64,000 nucleotides of DNA from Bianquea renquensis (GTDB lineage Bacteria > Bacillota > Clostridia > Lachnospirales > Bianqueaceae): assembly GCF_014384895.1 (NCBI RefSeq), contig NZ_JACRSQ010000003.1:62001-126000 (forward strand), written 5' to 3'. Both the position numbers and the translations under genes were made by a program. Numbering within the stretch: position 1 is the first letter of the stretch; the number at the start of each line of letters is the position of its first letter. Below are positions 24,758 to 32,722 of this stretch, piece by piece. The notes below the pieces were generated by a model. The model saw only the letters and a list, made by a program, of their open reading frames with translations, made no database searches and had not been told where the DNA came from.

Positions 24758-26644
24758 TTATTCAAAGAGATACCATTGATCAGGGATATAGTCTGAGTCC
24801 GTATTGGTGACGGGGATCGCAATGCCATATCCCGGGTCATTGTGGGTAAAGGAATCAAAATGGGACGCCATATACGCCAGCTCGCCAGTTGGATCCTCAT
24901 AGGTCTGAAAGCGGGAGTACGCTTCCCTTGTGGCGGTCGTGCTGTCAGAGACCTCGAGATCCGTGTACCGGAACGCCATGCGCGAAAGGCGGATGTTATT
25001 TCTCGCGGTTGTATTCACGGTGACAGCCAGCGCCTTATCAAACAACCCGTAGACAAGCTCCCTGTCGATGTGTTTGATCATATAGGCGCCTGCATGGCCG
25101 ATGACCTCCTGACCATCTAAGGTTTTTTCCATCAGCCGTATGGCCTCTGCCACATACTCGCCCCCTTCCCCGTAAAGGCTTGAGATGGCCTTTAGATTAT
25201 CCTCCATGGAAAGGGAACTGTCATAGGCTGTCCTGCCGAAGGTATAGAGATTGAAAAGATTGTTCCAGATGTTGAAGCACTCGATCTGAGTGCCGGAACC
25301 CGAGATGCCAACCTGGGAAAAACGCTTCCAAATGCTCTGCACCTCGTCCGCCATGGGGATAATTCTCTGGCGTCCAGGAAAAACGCCCATATAATAATCG
25401 TAATACACAACGTCCGCGCCTGCGTCTTTCCAGGCCAATAGGTTGTCCTCGAATGCTGTTTTGGATAAACAGGAGCCGTCAGGCTTTCCACAGCAGCGCT
25501 GCCCGTCTGCCGCCCAGGTAGCCTCGTCGATCAGCAGGCTGTTCTGCAATGTCTCCCCCTCTGGATATTCCCACAGGTCCACATACACAAGCATGTCGAT
25601 CTTCACCGTGGGATAGACGGCACTGACGCGCTTAGCTACCTCATTCTGGAAATAGGTGTAATTCTCCACCTTGCTGTGGCGGGCGCACTTTTCGCAGCGA
25701 CACTGCTCCCAGATTCCGTCGTTTGGCCAGAAGGCGATAATGTCGACGATGGGGTTTTGTCCAATCCAGCTGATCAGATTCTCAGATACCTGCGCGATGC
25801 ACTCCTCGTTCCGGCTGCAATAGATCCATTGCCCAGTGTGGTCCTCCTCACTTAGCGGGCTGTAGCGGGTGCCATCGGCGTTGAGGCGGTAATACTCCGG
25901 ATGGGTCTGGGCATAGTGCTCAGGAAAATATTCGTTTCCAAAATAAGGAAGCCACATCCGGGAGGATTCATGGTGCCCGACGCTCATGCGGATGCCTCTC
26001 TTTTCAATCTCCTCACAGAGCCCCGTTTTCTTGTACGCCTCATATACACTTGCCCACGTCAAAATGCGGTTGTAGCGATTTTTGCACATCCAGTCGATGA
26101 AGGGGAGGTTCAGCTGGTGATACGGATTTCCCGCCGCCTCGCCGTACTGAATGATGGCCGCGCGGTAGGGCCTGTCTGCCCCCGCTTTGATGTAACAATC
26201 ATCTTCAAGCTGAAGGCTTTCATATTTCGGTATCATCTCCCCCGCATTGACTGTCGGGGCGCTGTATGCGGCAAGGGAGCAGCCAAGGTATCGTTCGAGA
26301 AATTCATATACGCCGTACACCGTCCCCCTCTGCCTGTCGTCAAAATCGCCCTCGCTTCCGGCGATGATTGCCACGTTTCCGCTGATTTTTATATACATCC
26401 CTTCCGCACCCGGCAACAGGGAGGAGAAGGAATGAGAATCCACGTACTGGGCACAGACAGCGTTGCGCCCCGGTCCGCCTATGACAATGTTATTGACCGT
26501 ATCCGAAATATGATCGGCGCTCTGTGTCTCGATCTCCAATGAGAGTTTTAGATATTTAGACAGTTCGTCCGCGGCAAACTGCTCCCTTGTCTTCGCGTCT
26601 GATGGCAGAATCACGTGCGTTTCAATCCCTTTTGTTAGCAGCAT
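24758..26644 (-). CDS. DUF4838 protein, putative glycoside hydrolase
   Basis: The 628-residue protein has an N-terminal alpha/beta domain like the second domain of GH20/GH67 enzymes (THVILPSDAKTREQFAADEL, then NIVIGG and YGVYEFLERYLG). A DUF4838 (beta/alpha) barrel follows, with RILTWASVYEAY, GHHESSRMWLPYFGNEYF, and a C-x-C-x2-C cluster (EQCRCEKCARHS) that may bind metal. The C-terminal third is helical. There is no signal peptide. DUF4838 proteins are assumed to act on plant or host glycans, but activity is poorly defined. AAAGGAGA precedes the ATG. Confidence 0.78.
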   Translation of the reverse strand: MLLTKGIETHVILPSDAKTREQFAADELSKYLKLSLEIETQSADHISDTVNNIVIGGPGRNAVCAQYVDSHSFSSLLPGAEGMYIKISGNVAIIAGSEGDFDDRQRGTVYGVYEFLERYLGCSLAAYSAPTVNAGEMIPKYESLQLEDDCYIKAGADRPYRAAIIQYGEAAGNPYHQLNLPFIDWMCKNRYNRILTWASVYEAYKKTGLCEEIEKRGIRMSVGHHESSRMWLPYFGNEYFPEHYAQTHPEYYRLNADGTRYSPLSEEDHTGQWIYCSRNEECIAQVSENLISWIGQNPIVDIIAFWPNDGIWEQCRCEKCARHSKVENYTYFQNEVAKRVSAVYPTVKIDMLVYVDLWEYPEGETLQNSLLIDEATWAADGQRCCGKPDGSCLSKTAFEDNLLAWKDAGADVVYYDYYMGVFPGRQRIIPMADEVQSIWKRFSQVGISGSGTQIECFNIWNNLFNLYTFGRTAYDSSLSMEDNLKAISSLYGEGGEYVAEAIRLMEKTLDGQEVIGHAGAYMIKHIDRELVYGLFDKALAVTVNTTARNNIRLSRMAFRYTDLEVSDSTTATREAYSRFQTYEDPTGELAYMASHFDSFTHNDPGYGIAIPVTNTDSDYIPDQWYLFE

Positions 26645-26770
26645 TTTTGATGTCTCCTTTAGAGTCGAATCCCCTGTTTCATGTCGGGATTATTCTAACA
26701 CAGATGAAGAGAGAATACAAGGAAGAGAGATTCATATTATAGCACAATAATTCAAAAATGAGGATAAAAA

Positions 26771-26796
26771 AATCAGGTATCCTAGGATACCCGATT
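26771..26796 (-). terminator. Terminator after the flavodoxin-like gene
   Basis: On the minus strand AATCGGGTATCC-TA-GGATACCTGATT forms a 12-bp stem with one G-U pair, followed by TTTTT. A TATAAT-like box at 26736-26741 just beyond may start the DUF4838 gene, but it has no good -35. Confidence 0.8.
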
Positions 26797-26826
26797 TGAA
26801 ACTGGAGTTAGAAAAATGTAGCTGTC

Positions 26827-27258
26827 TCAGGCCTTAAAGGACTCAAACATTTCAGAGCCAATTTTCTTCGCAAACTCCAAGGCTTTGTTGATATCATCCT
26901 CCGTTATCTTGCCCTTTCCGATGACGCCCTTGTGATTCTCAAGTCCCAAGGTCCCCGCAACATTGACGCCATTGCTGTTAAACAGAGTCCTCAGCTCATC
27001 AAATCCCTCATTTCCTGTCTTTGAGATCTCGATCAGCGCTACGTTAGCGGTCTTGTTCGTATCCATCTCCTTCAAAAATTCCAGAAATTTCTTATCTAAG
27101 GCCCCATGCTTTTCGTAGGCGATGAAGACCAGCTTCTCTTTATTGCACTGGTAGGCAGGGGGAATCTGATCACATTTGCAACGAAACAGCGAACTCAATT
27201 TATCCGCAATGACCTGTGCATGTCCATATTTGTTGAAAAACAAAACCTGTAATTTCAT
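26827..27258 (-). CDS. Flavodoxin-like protein with atypical FMN loop
   Basis: This 143-residue cytoplasmic protein has the alternating beta/alpha pattern of flavodoxins (MKLQVLFFNKYGHAQVIADKL, KLVFIAYEKHG, ANVALIEISKTGNEGF). The phosphate-binding T/S-x-T-G-x-T loop is replaced by FNKYGHAQ, so FMN binding is uncertain. It could be a diverged electron carrier or a flavodoxin-domain protein with another role. It is monocistronic: a terminator follows directly, and TTGACT-N17-TAGACT about 27341-27363 may be its promoter. Confidence 0.7.
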   Translation of the reverse strand: MKLQVLFFNKYGHAQVIADKLSSLFRCKCDQIPPAYQCNKEKLVFIAYEKHGALDKKFLEFLKEMDTNKTANVALIEISKTGNEGFDELRTLFNSNGVNVAGTLGLENHKGVIGKGKITEDDINKALEFAKKIGSEMFESFKA

Positions 27259-27563
27259 TACTGCTCACTACCCTTTCACTGTTTTAAAAGTATACGTCGG
27301 ATTAACGTATGAATATTATATAAAATAATAGTTATAGTCTATCATAATCCTATGGAAAAGTCAAAGCTTTAGATGTAAACAAATCATGAATCATTTTTGA
27401 ATGACTGACCCGCTTCCGTGTAAGCTGCCACTCGCCGCCGCAACTTTCTCTGATAAATTGAATAAAAACTTCAAAAAAACGCAAAATAAAAAGAGAAAAT
27501 AAGATTTTCTTCTTCCATTGGCTTTTTCCGGTTATAGTACCGGATATTACAACTTTTTTGGAT

Positions 27564-27592
27564 TTGCAAATATATTTCGCATGATGTATTAT
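27564..27592 (+). promoter_or_regulatory. hsp20 promoter
   Basis: TTGCAA (27564-27569), 17 bp, TATTAT (27587-27592). A TATAAT at 27592-27597 overlaps and may be an alternative -10. Confidence 0.65.
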
Positions 27593-27600
27593 ATAATCAA

Positions 27601-27619
27601 AGTTACGAATTAAGTAACT
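27601..27619 (+). promoter_or_regulatory. Inverted repeat at the hsp20 transcription start
   Basis: AGTTAC-N7-GTAACT lies immediately after the -10 box, the place where a repressor would block RNA polymerase. It does not match CIRCE (HrcA) or the CtsR heptanucleotide repeat as I know them. Confidence 0.5.
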
Positions 27620-27657
27620 CGATAAAATTAAGCAATAACTCATCGGAGGTGTTCAAT

Positions 27658-28080
27658 ATGTTTGAATTGAGTTCAAAGAGGAAGAGTCATCCAGTATCCC
27701 TGTGGGAAGACTTTTTTGACCGGGATTTCTTCGCTCCCACCGGCGCGGGCCAAAGCAATTTCTTGAACGCCGATGTCAAGGAAACGGATGACACGTATGT
27801 GATTACCATGGATATCCCTGGCATGGACAAAGATTCCATCCACATCGACTATGACAACAATCAGTTGACCATCGCTGGGGAACGGCAGGAGGAGCATAGG
27901 GAAAACAAGAAGGGCTATATCCGCCAGGAGCGCAGCTTTGGATCCTTCAGCCGCTCTTTCTACTGCGACAACATTGATCCCAATGGAATCAAAGCTGCTT
28001 TCAAACACGGCGTGCTCACGATTACCGCGCCTAAAGTTACGGAAGATGTTCCCAACAAATATCATATCACCATTGAATAA
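27658..28080 (+). CDS. Small heat-shock protein Hsp20, first copy
   Basis: This 140-residue alpha-crystallin-type chaperone holds unfolding proteins in solution without ATP. The start is ATG 27658 with GGAGGT 7 bp upstream; an in-frame GTG at 27649 lies on that site. The short N-terminal arm HPVSLWEDFFDRDFF is followed by the crystallin domain (about 37-130) with TYVITMDIPGMDKDSIHID, RQERSFGSFSRSF and the conserved GVLTITAP. A second Hsp20 gene follows 24 bp later. An inverted repeat sits at the promoter. Confidence 0.92.
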   Translation: MFELSSKRKSHPVSLWEDFFDRDFFAPTGAGQSNFLNADVKETDDTYVITMDIPGMDKDSIHIDYDNNQLTIAGERQEEHRENKKGYIRQERSFGSFSRSFYCDNIDPNGIKAAFKHGVLTITAPKVTEDVPNKYHITIE

Positions 28081-28104
28081 CATTTACTCGAGGAGGCATT
28101 TATC

Positions 28105-28554
28105 ATGAATGAACTGAGTTTAAGAAGACGGCACAGCAACCCCATCAGCTTGTGGGAAGACTTTTTTGATGATTTTGACAAGAACTTTTTCTCGCCCTTT
28201 GTGGGCTCTGCGTCCACATCCAATTTTCTGAAAACCGATATTGAGGAGACTGATACGTCCTATATTATAACCATGGATATCCCTGGCATGGACAAAGATT
28301 CCATCAACATCGACTATGAGAATAACTACCTTATCGTATCCGGCGAACGGAAATCTGAATCCGGGGATAAGGATGATAAAGGCAATTATATCCGCCAGGA
28401 ACGCAGCTATGGATCCTTCCGCCGCTCTTTCTACTGCGAGACCATCAAACCGGAAGATATCAAGGCCAACTTCAAAAATGGCGTCTTGACCATCACGCTG
28501 TCCAAGAATACGCCGGAGGAACCAAAAGCACACCGGATTGCAATTGAAGGCTGA
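28105..28554 (+). CDS. Small heat-shock protein Hsp20, second copy
   Basis: The 149-residue paralogue of the preceding gene has the same layout: an N-terminal arm (NPISLWEDFFDDF), then the crystallin domain with the shared MDIPGMDKDSI block, RQERSYGSFRRSF and GVLTITLS. Long stretches are the same at DNA level, so the pair arose by tandem duplication. It has its own GAGGAGG site and shares the upstream promoter. A strong terminator follows. The two may form mixed oligomers. Confidence 0.92.
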   Translation: MNELSLRRRHSNPISLWEDFFDDFDKNFFSPFVGSASTSNFLKTDIEETDTSYIITMDIPGMDKDSINIDYENNYLIVSGERKSESGDKDDKGNYIRQERSYGSFRRSFYCETIKPEDIKANFKNGVLTITLSKNTPEEPKAHRIAIEG

Positions 28555-28566
28555 TCCGTTATGATA

Positions 28567-28600
28567 GGCCGCTCTACTGACTTTGTAGAGCGGCCATTTT
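28567..28600 (+). terminator. hsp20 operon terminator
   Basis: A perfect 11-bp stem GGCCGCTCTAC / GTAGAGCGGCC with a 7-base loop, followed by ATTTTATT. It may also serve as the end of the convergent SIS-operon transcript. Confidence 0.88.
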
Positions 28601-28660
28601 ATTGTAACGAAGGAAGGACTCGCGTTGTCTCATATCCTATCCTTAATTTCGAATTCCTCC

Positions 28661-29293
28661 TCACGCACAAGAATAAAAATGTGCTTCCACTGCTGCACAT
28701 AGGGCGTGATAGACCGGCAGCGTCAGCTCCTGAACCTTGAAAGTCTCTGTCTCTGGCAGTGCAATGGTGCACTGGCAGAACTCTCTCAACTTGCCGCCGT
28801 CAGCTCCGCTGATTCCAATTGTCCCCATTCCCAGAGCGCTGGCCACCTTGATTGCCTGCACAACATTGCGGGATGTGCCGGATGTGCTGAGACCGATCAG
28901 CACGTCCCCAGGACGGCCGTATCCATAGACCTGCTGCGCAAATACCATGTCCGCCGCTACGTCATTGCTAATGGCCGTATTCAGCGCTGTCTGCGCGCCG
29001 AGAGAAATGGCCGGCAGGCCTTCCTGCAAATGGTCCGCCATCCAGGCCCCATCGCCAAAATTCTCGGCTAAGGTCTTCCGAAATGTCTCCCGAATCGGAC
29101 GCTGCAATAAAAAGCCTTTCATTAGTTCCCCCACCATATGATCCGCGTCGGCCTGACTTCCCCCATTCCCGCACAACAAAATTTTTCCTTTCCCTTCATA
29201 GCAGGCGATCATCATCGCAGCCGCCTGCCGGACATCTTTCCGGCAGGCCTCCAATACCGGATATCTCTGAAATACCATGTCTAGATGATTCAC
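28661..29293 (-). CDS. SIS-domain sugar-phosphate isomerase (GmhA-like)
   Basis: This 210-residue protein has one SIS domain resembling D-sedoheptulose-7-phosphate isomerases. LLCGNGGSQADADHMVGEL (about 38-56) and IGLSTSGTSRNVVQAI are the sugar-phosphate-binding loops. It ends in a short aromatic tail. In Gram-positives such GmhA-like proteins often sit in sugar-catabolic operons rather than lipopolysaccharide pathways. It is the last gene after GH2 and ROK, so it may isomerise the phosphosugar the ROK kinase makes. AAGGGGG precedes the ATG. Confidence 0.85.
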   Translation of the reverse strand: MNHLDMVFQRYPVLEACRKDVRQAAAMMIACYEGKGKILLCGNGGSQADADHMVGELMKGFLLQRPIRETFRKTLAENFGDGAWMADHLQEGLPAISLGAQTALNTAISNDVAADMVFAQQVYGYGRPGDVLIGLSTSGTSRNVVQAIKVASALGMGTIGISGADGGKLREFCQCTIALPETETFKVQELTLPVYHALCAAVEAHFYSCA

Positions 29294-29344
29294 ATAGACC
29301 CCCTTTCTGCGGTGCTTATGTCCACGACATAGCTCCGCCCTACT

Positions 29345-30289
29345 TTACAAGATTGCCAGGCTCAACGCCGCATAATCTCCAATCTCATCCCCCAGACCTG
29401 CCGGGACGATGGAGCAATCCGCTAGACTCTGGGGCAGTGCTTCCTTGGCCAGCTCTCTCATAATTCCAGGGAACATCATATCCCAGCACCTGGCATACAC
29501 GCTTCCTAAAACCAGGATCTGGGGATTCAGAAGATCGACCAAAATGGCTAGCCCCCTCCCCATCCACGCCGCACTCTCTTCCAGTACGGCTCTCGCCGTC
29601 TCATCTCCGGCCCTAGCCGCCTGAGCGATGGATTTCGCTGTAAGGCTGTCCAGATCTTTGATGTCCTGAACCCGCTGCGACTTCCGCCCTTGCTGCAAGC
29701 CCTCCAGATATCGCAGCCTCCCCAGTTGCGCAATCCCCCCGCCGCTACAGAAGCCTTCAAAAGAACCAACCTTTCCATAGCCGGCCGGTCCATAGTTTGA
29801 TAGCCGGATATGCCCCACCTCACCTGCCATGCCACTGGTTCCAGAAATCAAATGGCCGTTGATGATGATACCGGCACCTAATCCCGTACCACACGTCAAA
29901 AAAATTACATTCTCCGCACCCTTAGCCGCGCCAAATTTCCATTCGGCTACAGCACAGGCGTTGGCGTCATTCTCCAATCTGGCAGGCACGCCATATCGCG
30001 CCTGTAATTCCTCGACGATGGGGACATTCTCCCACCCATATAAGTTCGGAGGATTCAGAATCACACCGGTGCGGCTGTTCAGCGGCCCACCGCAGCTGAT
30101 GCCGATGGCTTCGGGGTGATATGTGCTCATCCACGGATCCAGAATCCCATAGATCGTTTCAAGGGATTGGCCCGCCGCTTCCGTGGTAAATATTTCCTTC
30201 CGGATCATTCGCAGCTCGCCGTCTTCCTGAATCTGTCCCATCAAAACCGCGCATTTCGTGCCGCCAATATCCAGCCCTGCTATCTGCAT
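29345..30289 (-). CDS. ROK-family sugar kinase
   Basis: The 314-residue protein has the ROK phosphate motif LDIGGTKCAVL, the sugar-binding LENDANACAVAEW, and CGTGLGAGIIINGHLISG followed by GEVGH. The usual zinc motif CxCGxxGCxE is replaced by GPAGYGKVGSFEGFCSG, so the structural zinc site is missing or different. There is no DNA-binding domain, so it is a kinase, not a repressor. It overlaps the GH2 stop by 10 bp and precedes the SIS gene, fitting a hydrolyse-phosphorylate-isomerise series on mannose or an amino sugar. Confidence 0.88.
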   Translation of the reverse strand: MQIAGLDIGGTKCAVLMGQIQEDGELRMIRKEIFTTEAAGQSLETIYGILDPWMSTYHPEAIGISCGGPLNSRTGVILNPPNLYGWENVPIVEELQARYGVPARLENDANACAVAEWKFGAAKGAENVIFLTCGTGLGAGIIINGHLISGTSGMAGEVGHIRLSNYGPAGYGKVGSFEGFCSGGGIAQLGRLRYLEGLQQGRKSQRVQDIKDLDSLTAKSIAQAARAGDETARAVLEESAAWMGRGLAILVDLLNPQILVLGSVYARCWDMMFPGIMRELAKEALPQSLADCSIVPAGLGDEIGDYAALSLAIL

Positions 30290-32592
30290 GGATATCCCTC
30301 CTGTATGTCAAACCCTTCAAATGAGTACAATTGGGCTTCTTTCAGACAGCGGATGTACCAATCGAAGGAGATCGGTGGATGGAACGACAGGTAATGGTTG
30401 CACCCCGTTGTCTCCCCAAACGACCATCGAAGAATATAAAAATGATCCTCCTTGGGCTGTGCCATGCGGGCCACTTCGACGCTGGAATCCCCGGAAACCG
30501 CCACCTCCCCCTGTAGCACGATTTCATGAGTTAGGGCGTCCTCCACGGTGTAGGCCGCCTGTGTTGAGGCTCGCATGTCACTGACACCGGACAGAATCAG
30601 TTCGCCCTCATCGTCCTTCATCATAAAGCAAACCTGTTGCTGCGCTGCCTGGATGTACCAAAACGCGATCTTCTTTCGGAAATAATAGTCCACCACCGCG
30701 TCGGAAAATTGCGGCCAGTTATCCATGATATTCCACCATATGATTCCGCTCGTATGACCCTTCCCCATTCGAAACTTTTCGATAAAAAATTTATCTGCCT
30801 CCGCCTGAGAAATCTGACTCATAGCCGCATACTCCGCCAGGTTCCGGGGCTTCGTATCGAAGAGGTACTGAATCTGATCCGTCATCAAGCCGATGCGGTA
30901 TGTGTAAGACCCCTTCATGACTTCTGGCGACGCGCTGTGGACTAACCATTGCCGGTTTTTCTCCGGAGGCCAGAGATAATCCGCATCGATAAATTTTGCG
31001 ACGCTGTCCGGAGAGGGACATCCGTGATAGCCAACTTCGCTGGCAAAGCAGGGGTTGGCGCTGCGGTAGAATTCCCCCTTAAAATAATCCCGCGGCCCCC
31101 AAATATGCTGTTCCGGCGTCTCCCGAATTTTCCCCCTTTGGTAGGCCTGATCTGATACATACGGAGAGCTCGGAAGATATGGCCGCGTCCCGTCGTGGGC
31201 ATACAACACCTCCGGCAGTACCTTCCGCGTCAGCAAGTTGCCTTCAGGATTGCGCCGGGGCCTGATCATAACATCGCATTCATTGTCACCCGCCCATAAG
31301 CAGAGACACGGGTGATTCCGAAGTCTCTTCACCACCGCTGTCGCCTCTTTCCTGATCAGGGACTGGAGCCGGTCATCCTGTGGATACGTCCCGCAGGCCA
31401 TTGTAAAATCCTGCCACACCATTAGGCCATATTCATCACACAGGTCATACAAGAGGTCATCCTCATATACGTTGCCGCCCCAGCAGCGAATGGCATTGCA
31501 CCCTTCCTCCACCACCAGCCGCAAAATATCCGGGATTCGCTCCCTGTCGCGGCTGTGAAATACATCCGCCGGGACCCAGTTGGTTCCCAACAGGAACACT
31601 GGCTCCTGATTAATATAAAATTGGAATTCTCCTTTTCCGTCCTCTTCTAAGATTTCGGAATTCCGCAATTCCACCGTTCGGAATCCATATCGGTATTGTA
31701 TCGTATCGACGATCTCATCCCCATGGCAGAGGGTCAGGGTAATATTGTACAGGTTCTGCTCACCTCTCCCTCTCGGGTACCAGATCCGGCAGTCCGGCAC
31801 ATGAAAGTGGAGGATCCCGGACGAAAACCAGAGTGCCTCCTCCGCTGCCGTAAATACGCTGTCGCCACAGCGCCCCTCCACCGCAATGCTATACTCCTTG
31901 CTGTTATCCCGCCCAATGGCGACGGAATACCGCAGGCTCGCCTGCACCGCCTTCGACTCCGCATCCAGGCTATCTACTGTTATGTAGCTTTCTTCAATAT
32001 AGCGGCTCTTATCTTTTACGATATATGCCTCCTTCCAGATACCTGCGGATACCGCTCTCGGTGTGATATCCCACCCAAACATGTGGGGCGCTTTGCGGAC
32101 CACCAGGGATTCAAAATTGTACCGAAGGGCTGTCGCCCCCATGGGAATGGGATATTGCCGCGCCTCAAGGCATACAGGCTTGATGTGGATAAAAATTTTG
32201 TTCCAACCTTTCGCGATCTCAGAGAGAGGAAAGGTGTGGGCGATCAACATATTGTCGCAGGAGCCAATCCATTCCCCATTGAGAAAGACATCCGCTATGG
32301 TGTCCACGCCCTCCAGGACTAATTTCCCGCGTCCCTCGCCATCCCATTGAAATATGCCCTCATAAAAAACATGGCAATCCTCCAGCTCCTGCAATTTTAA
32401 AATCCCGTCCCCGCGGAAGGGATCTGTGATCACGCCGGCCCGCATGAGGTCCAGCTCAAAGTTTCCTGGGACCTCAGCCGGATAGGCCGCCCCTCCCGCC
32501 TGGAGCACCTGCGAAAACGCCGTAAACTCCGACCTAACCTCCCCGTCGTGGAGAATACTCATCCTCCACCCTTCAATCTGTATTGTATCCAT
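30280..32592 (-). CDS. Beta-mannosidase, GH2
   Basis: The product is 770 residues from ATG 32592, which has AAGGAGG 6 bp upstream. It removes beta-linked mannose from oligosaccharide ends. A sugar-binding jelly-roll leads, with beta-mannosidase hallmarks such as GVDTIADVFLNGEWIG, FGWDITPR and GTNWVPADVFHSR. NAIRCWGGNVYEDDLLYDLCDEYGLMVWQDF marks the barrel. The acid/base Glu is in LWAGDNE and the nucleophile Glu in CFASEVGY. There is no signal peptide, so substrates must be imported. It begins an operon with the ROK kinase and SIS isomerase. The AraC regulator upstream on the same strand is the likely controller. Confidence 0.92.
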   Translation of the reverse strand: MDTIQIEGWRMSILHDGEVRSEFTAFSQVLQAGGAAYPAEVPGNFELDLMRAGVITDPFRGDGILKLQELEDCHVFYEGIFQWDGEGRGKLVLEGVDTIADVFLNGEWIGSCDNMLIAHTFPLSEIAKGWNKIFIHIKPVCLEARQYPIPMGATALRYNFESLVVRKAPHMFGWDITPRAVSAGIWKEAYIVKDKSRYIEESYITVDSLDAESKAVQASLRYSVAIGRDNSKEYSIAVEGRCGDSVFTAAEEALWFSSGILHFHVPDCRIWYPRGRGEQNLYNITLTLCHGDEIVDTIQYRYGFRTVELRNSEILEEDGKGEFQFYINQEPVFLLGTNWVPADVFHSRDRERIPDILRLVVEEGCNAIRCWGGNVYEDDLLYDLCDEYGLMVWQDFTMACGTYPQDDRLQSLIRKEATAVVKRLRNHPCLCLWAGDNECDVMIRPRRNPEGNLLTRKVLPEVLYAHDGTRPYLPSSPYVSDQAYQRGKIRETPEQHIWGPRDYFKGEFYRSANPCFASEVGYHGCPSPDSVAKFIDADYLWPPEKNRQWLVHSASPEVMKGSYTYRIGLMTDQIQYLFDTKPRNLAEYAAMSQISQAEADKFFIEKFRMGKGHTSGIIWWNIMDNWPQFSDAVVDYYFRKKIAFWYIQAAQQQVCFMMKDDEGELILSGVSDMRASTQAAYTVEDALTHEIVLQGEVAVSGDSSVEVARMAQPKEDHFYILRWSFGETTGCNHYLSFHPPISFDWYIRCLKEAQLYSFEGFDIQEGYPCR

Positions 32593-32617
32593 CTGTAGCC
32601 TCCTTATGCGATCTGGC

Positions 32618-32633
32618 ATAATACTAATATTAT
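32618..32633. promoter_or_regulatory. Palindrome upstream of the GH2 operon
   Basis: ATAATA-N4-TATTAT lies 26 bp before the beta-mannosidase ATG and overlaps a TATAAT-like box. It is a plausible operator but AT-rich enough to arise by chance. Confidence 0.35.
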
Positions 32634-32688
32634 AAATGGTGGAAGATCGAAGCGAAATAGAGAATTCTGCCGTTTTTTTATAAAATTA

Positions 32689-32711
32689 TGCCAACCTATC
32701 ATAGGCTGGCA
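32689..32711 (-). terminator. Terminator after the AraC regulator
   Basis: On the minus strand TGCCAGCCTA-TGA-TAGGTTGGCA, 10 bp with one G-U pair, followed by TAATTTTAT. It separates the regulator from the GH2 operon. Confidence 0.75.
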
Positions 32712-32722
32712 TTCTTGGCATT

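Larger units (their letters stand above)
27259..27657. other. 399-bp divergent intergenic region, no gene
   Basis: This AT-rich stretch separates the flavodoxin-like gene from the hsp20 genes. It holds the putative promoters of both and one inverted repeat. A 97-codon minus frame inside it lacks a ribosome site and looks like chance. Confidence 0.6.

Noticed and set aside
24721..24900. 60-codon extension of the 273-residue membrane protein
   Set aside because: It overlaps the DUF4838 end. A signal-anchor helix starts correctly at ATG 24720 behind GGGGG.
27350..27643. 97-codon minus-strand frame upstream of hsp20
   Set aside because: AT-rich intergenic DNA, no ribosome site, and it crosses the hsp20 promoter and inverted repeat.
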